NCBI RefSeq assembly: GCF_018966525.1
Contig: NZ_CP076607.1
Coordinates: forward strand, 3,720,001 to 3,784,000
Direction of reading: 5' to 3'
DNA length: 64,000 bases
Origin: Paenibacillus sophorae
GTDB taxonomy: Bacteria > Bacillota > Bacilli > Paenibacillales > Paenibacillaceae
Below are positions 63,779 through 64,000 of the stretch, one piece after another. Within the stretch, counting starts at the first letter, position 1. The number at the start of each line of letters is the position of its first letter. The notes below the pieces were generated by a model. It did no database searches. It saw only the letters and a list, made by a program, of their open reading frames with translations, and was not told where the DNA came from. The translations under genes were made by a program, and so were the position numbers.

Positions 63779-64000
63779 TTAGTAATCTACGTGTGCGTTA
63801 CCGTTTTTGACTTGAATAAAAATTCTTTGCTCAGATTCCTGTTCCGACTCCTGCTCAGATTTTTGTTCAGCTTTTTGCTCGGATTCCTGTTTGGCTTCTT
63901 GCTCTGCTTTGGCAGAAGCAAAAGCTTGTGCGAATGCTTTGGCAAAAGCTTCACTTATTGCCTTTGCAAGAGCTTCGTTTTCGTTCTTATTTTCGTTCTC
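63779..64000 (-). CDS. Partial Ala/Lys/Glu/Gln-rich repeat protein
   Basis: The frame ends at TAA 63779 and runs off the right edge; about 73 residues are visible. The first part is NENKNENEALAKAISEAFAK and AFAQAFASAKAEQEAKQ, followed by repeated ESEQ/KAEQ units. The end is RIFIQVKNGNAHVDY. It would form a long charged helix with a short beta-like end. The final KNGNAHV motif matches the two genes facing it. The start and family cannot be seen. Confidence 0.65.
   Translation of the reverse strand, partial: ENENKNENEALAKAISEAFAKAFAQAFASAKAEQEAKQESEQKAEQKSEQESEQESEQRIFIQVKNGNAHVDY

Noticed and set aside
1..64000. tRNA or rRNA genes
   Set aside because: I saw no cloverleaf with the GTTCGA T-loop in the right context and no rRNA-like sequence. 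A tRNA scan would be decisive.

Overview
The window looks like the chromosome of a spore-forming, low-to-mid GC Gram-positive bacterium, most likely Paenibacillaceae. This rests on strong AGGAGG-type ribosome binding sites, a 38-residue YjcZ-type sporulation protein, DUF817 and DUF4179 proteins, ECF sigma/anti-sigma pairs, a YmaF-like protein and an insecticidal Tc locus. Species cannot be fixed from the sequence alone.

Layout. 1-9.7 kb: a secreted alpha/beta-hydrolase, a transporter remnant, a MerR/oxidoreductase pair (the oxidoreductase is much richer in GC than its surroundings), DUF817, an HTH/DUF2975 pair, decayed LysR and epoxide-hydrolase genes, a DinB protein, and a D-cysteine desulfhydrase divergent from a CGNR regulator. 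9.7-18 kb: a broken ABC-F resistance gene that keeps its leader attenuator, a very long protein with two isoprenoid-synthase-like halves, a secreted class C serine hydrolase and a zinc/cadmium exporter. 18-37 kb: the Tc toxin locus, with TcA, a TcB-TcC fusion carrying a hypervariable C-terminal toxin domain, a small downstream gene and a divergent ATPase/LuxR regulator. Two related terminator repeats bracket it. 37-43.5 kb: a glycyl-radical enzyme, its activase, a fructose-6-phosphate-aldolase-like enzyme and two sugar regulators. 43.7-49.8 kb: two divergent ECF sigma/anti-sigma pairs, YmaF, a broken deacetylase and YjcZ. 49.9-57.1 kb: a DUF116 protein divergent from a nitrate-assimilation operon. 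That operon is a transporter plus a 1401-residue nitrate reductase fused to its own flavoprotein, preceded by a long leader that looks like an ANTAR-type two-hexaloop antitermination system. 57.8-61.5 kb: a SnoaL-like lipoprotein, a hydrolase with one internal stop codon, an Rrf2 regulator with two matching operators, and decayed oxidoreductases. 61.7-64 kb: low-complexity proteins sharing an NGN(A/G) motif, possibly spore-surface proteins.

Frameshifts, nonsense codons and truncations are frequent (at least nine broken genes) and dispersed hairpin elements recur. This suggests a genome under reductive decay or heavy rearrangement, as in host-associated bacteria. The intact, large Tc genes stand out against it.

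The strongest candidates for something undescribed are the tandem isoprenoid-synthase protein, the C-terminal domain of the Tc BC fusion, the nitrate leader RNA and the NGN-motif gene cluster.
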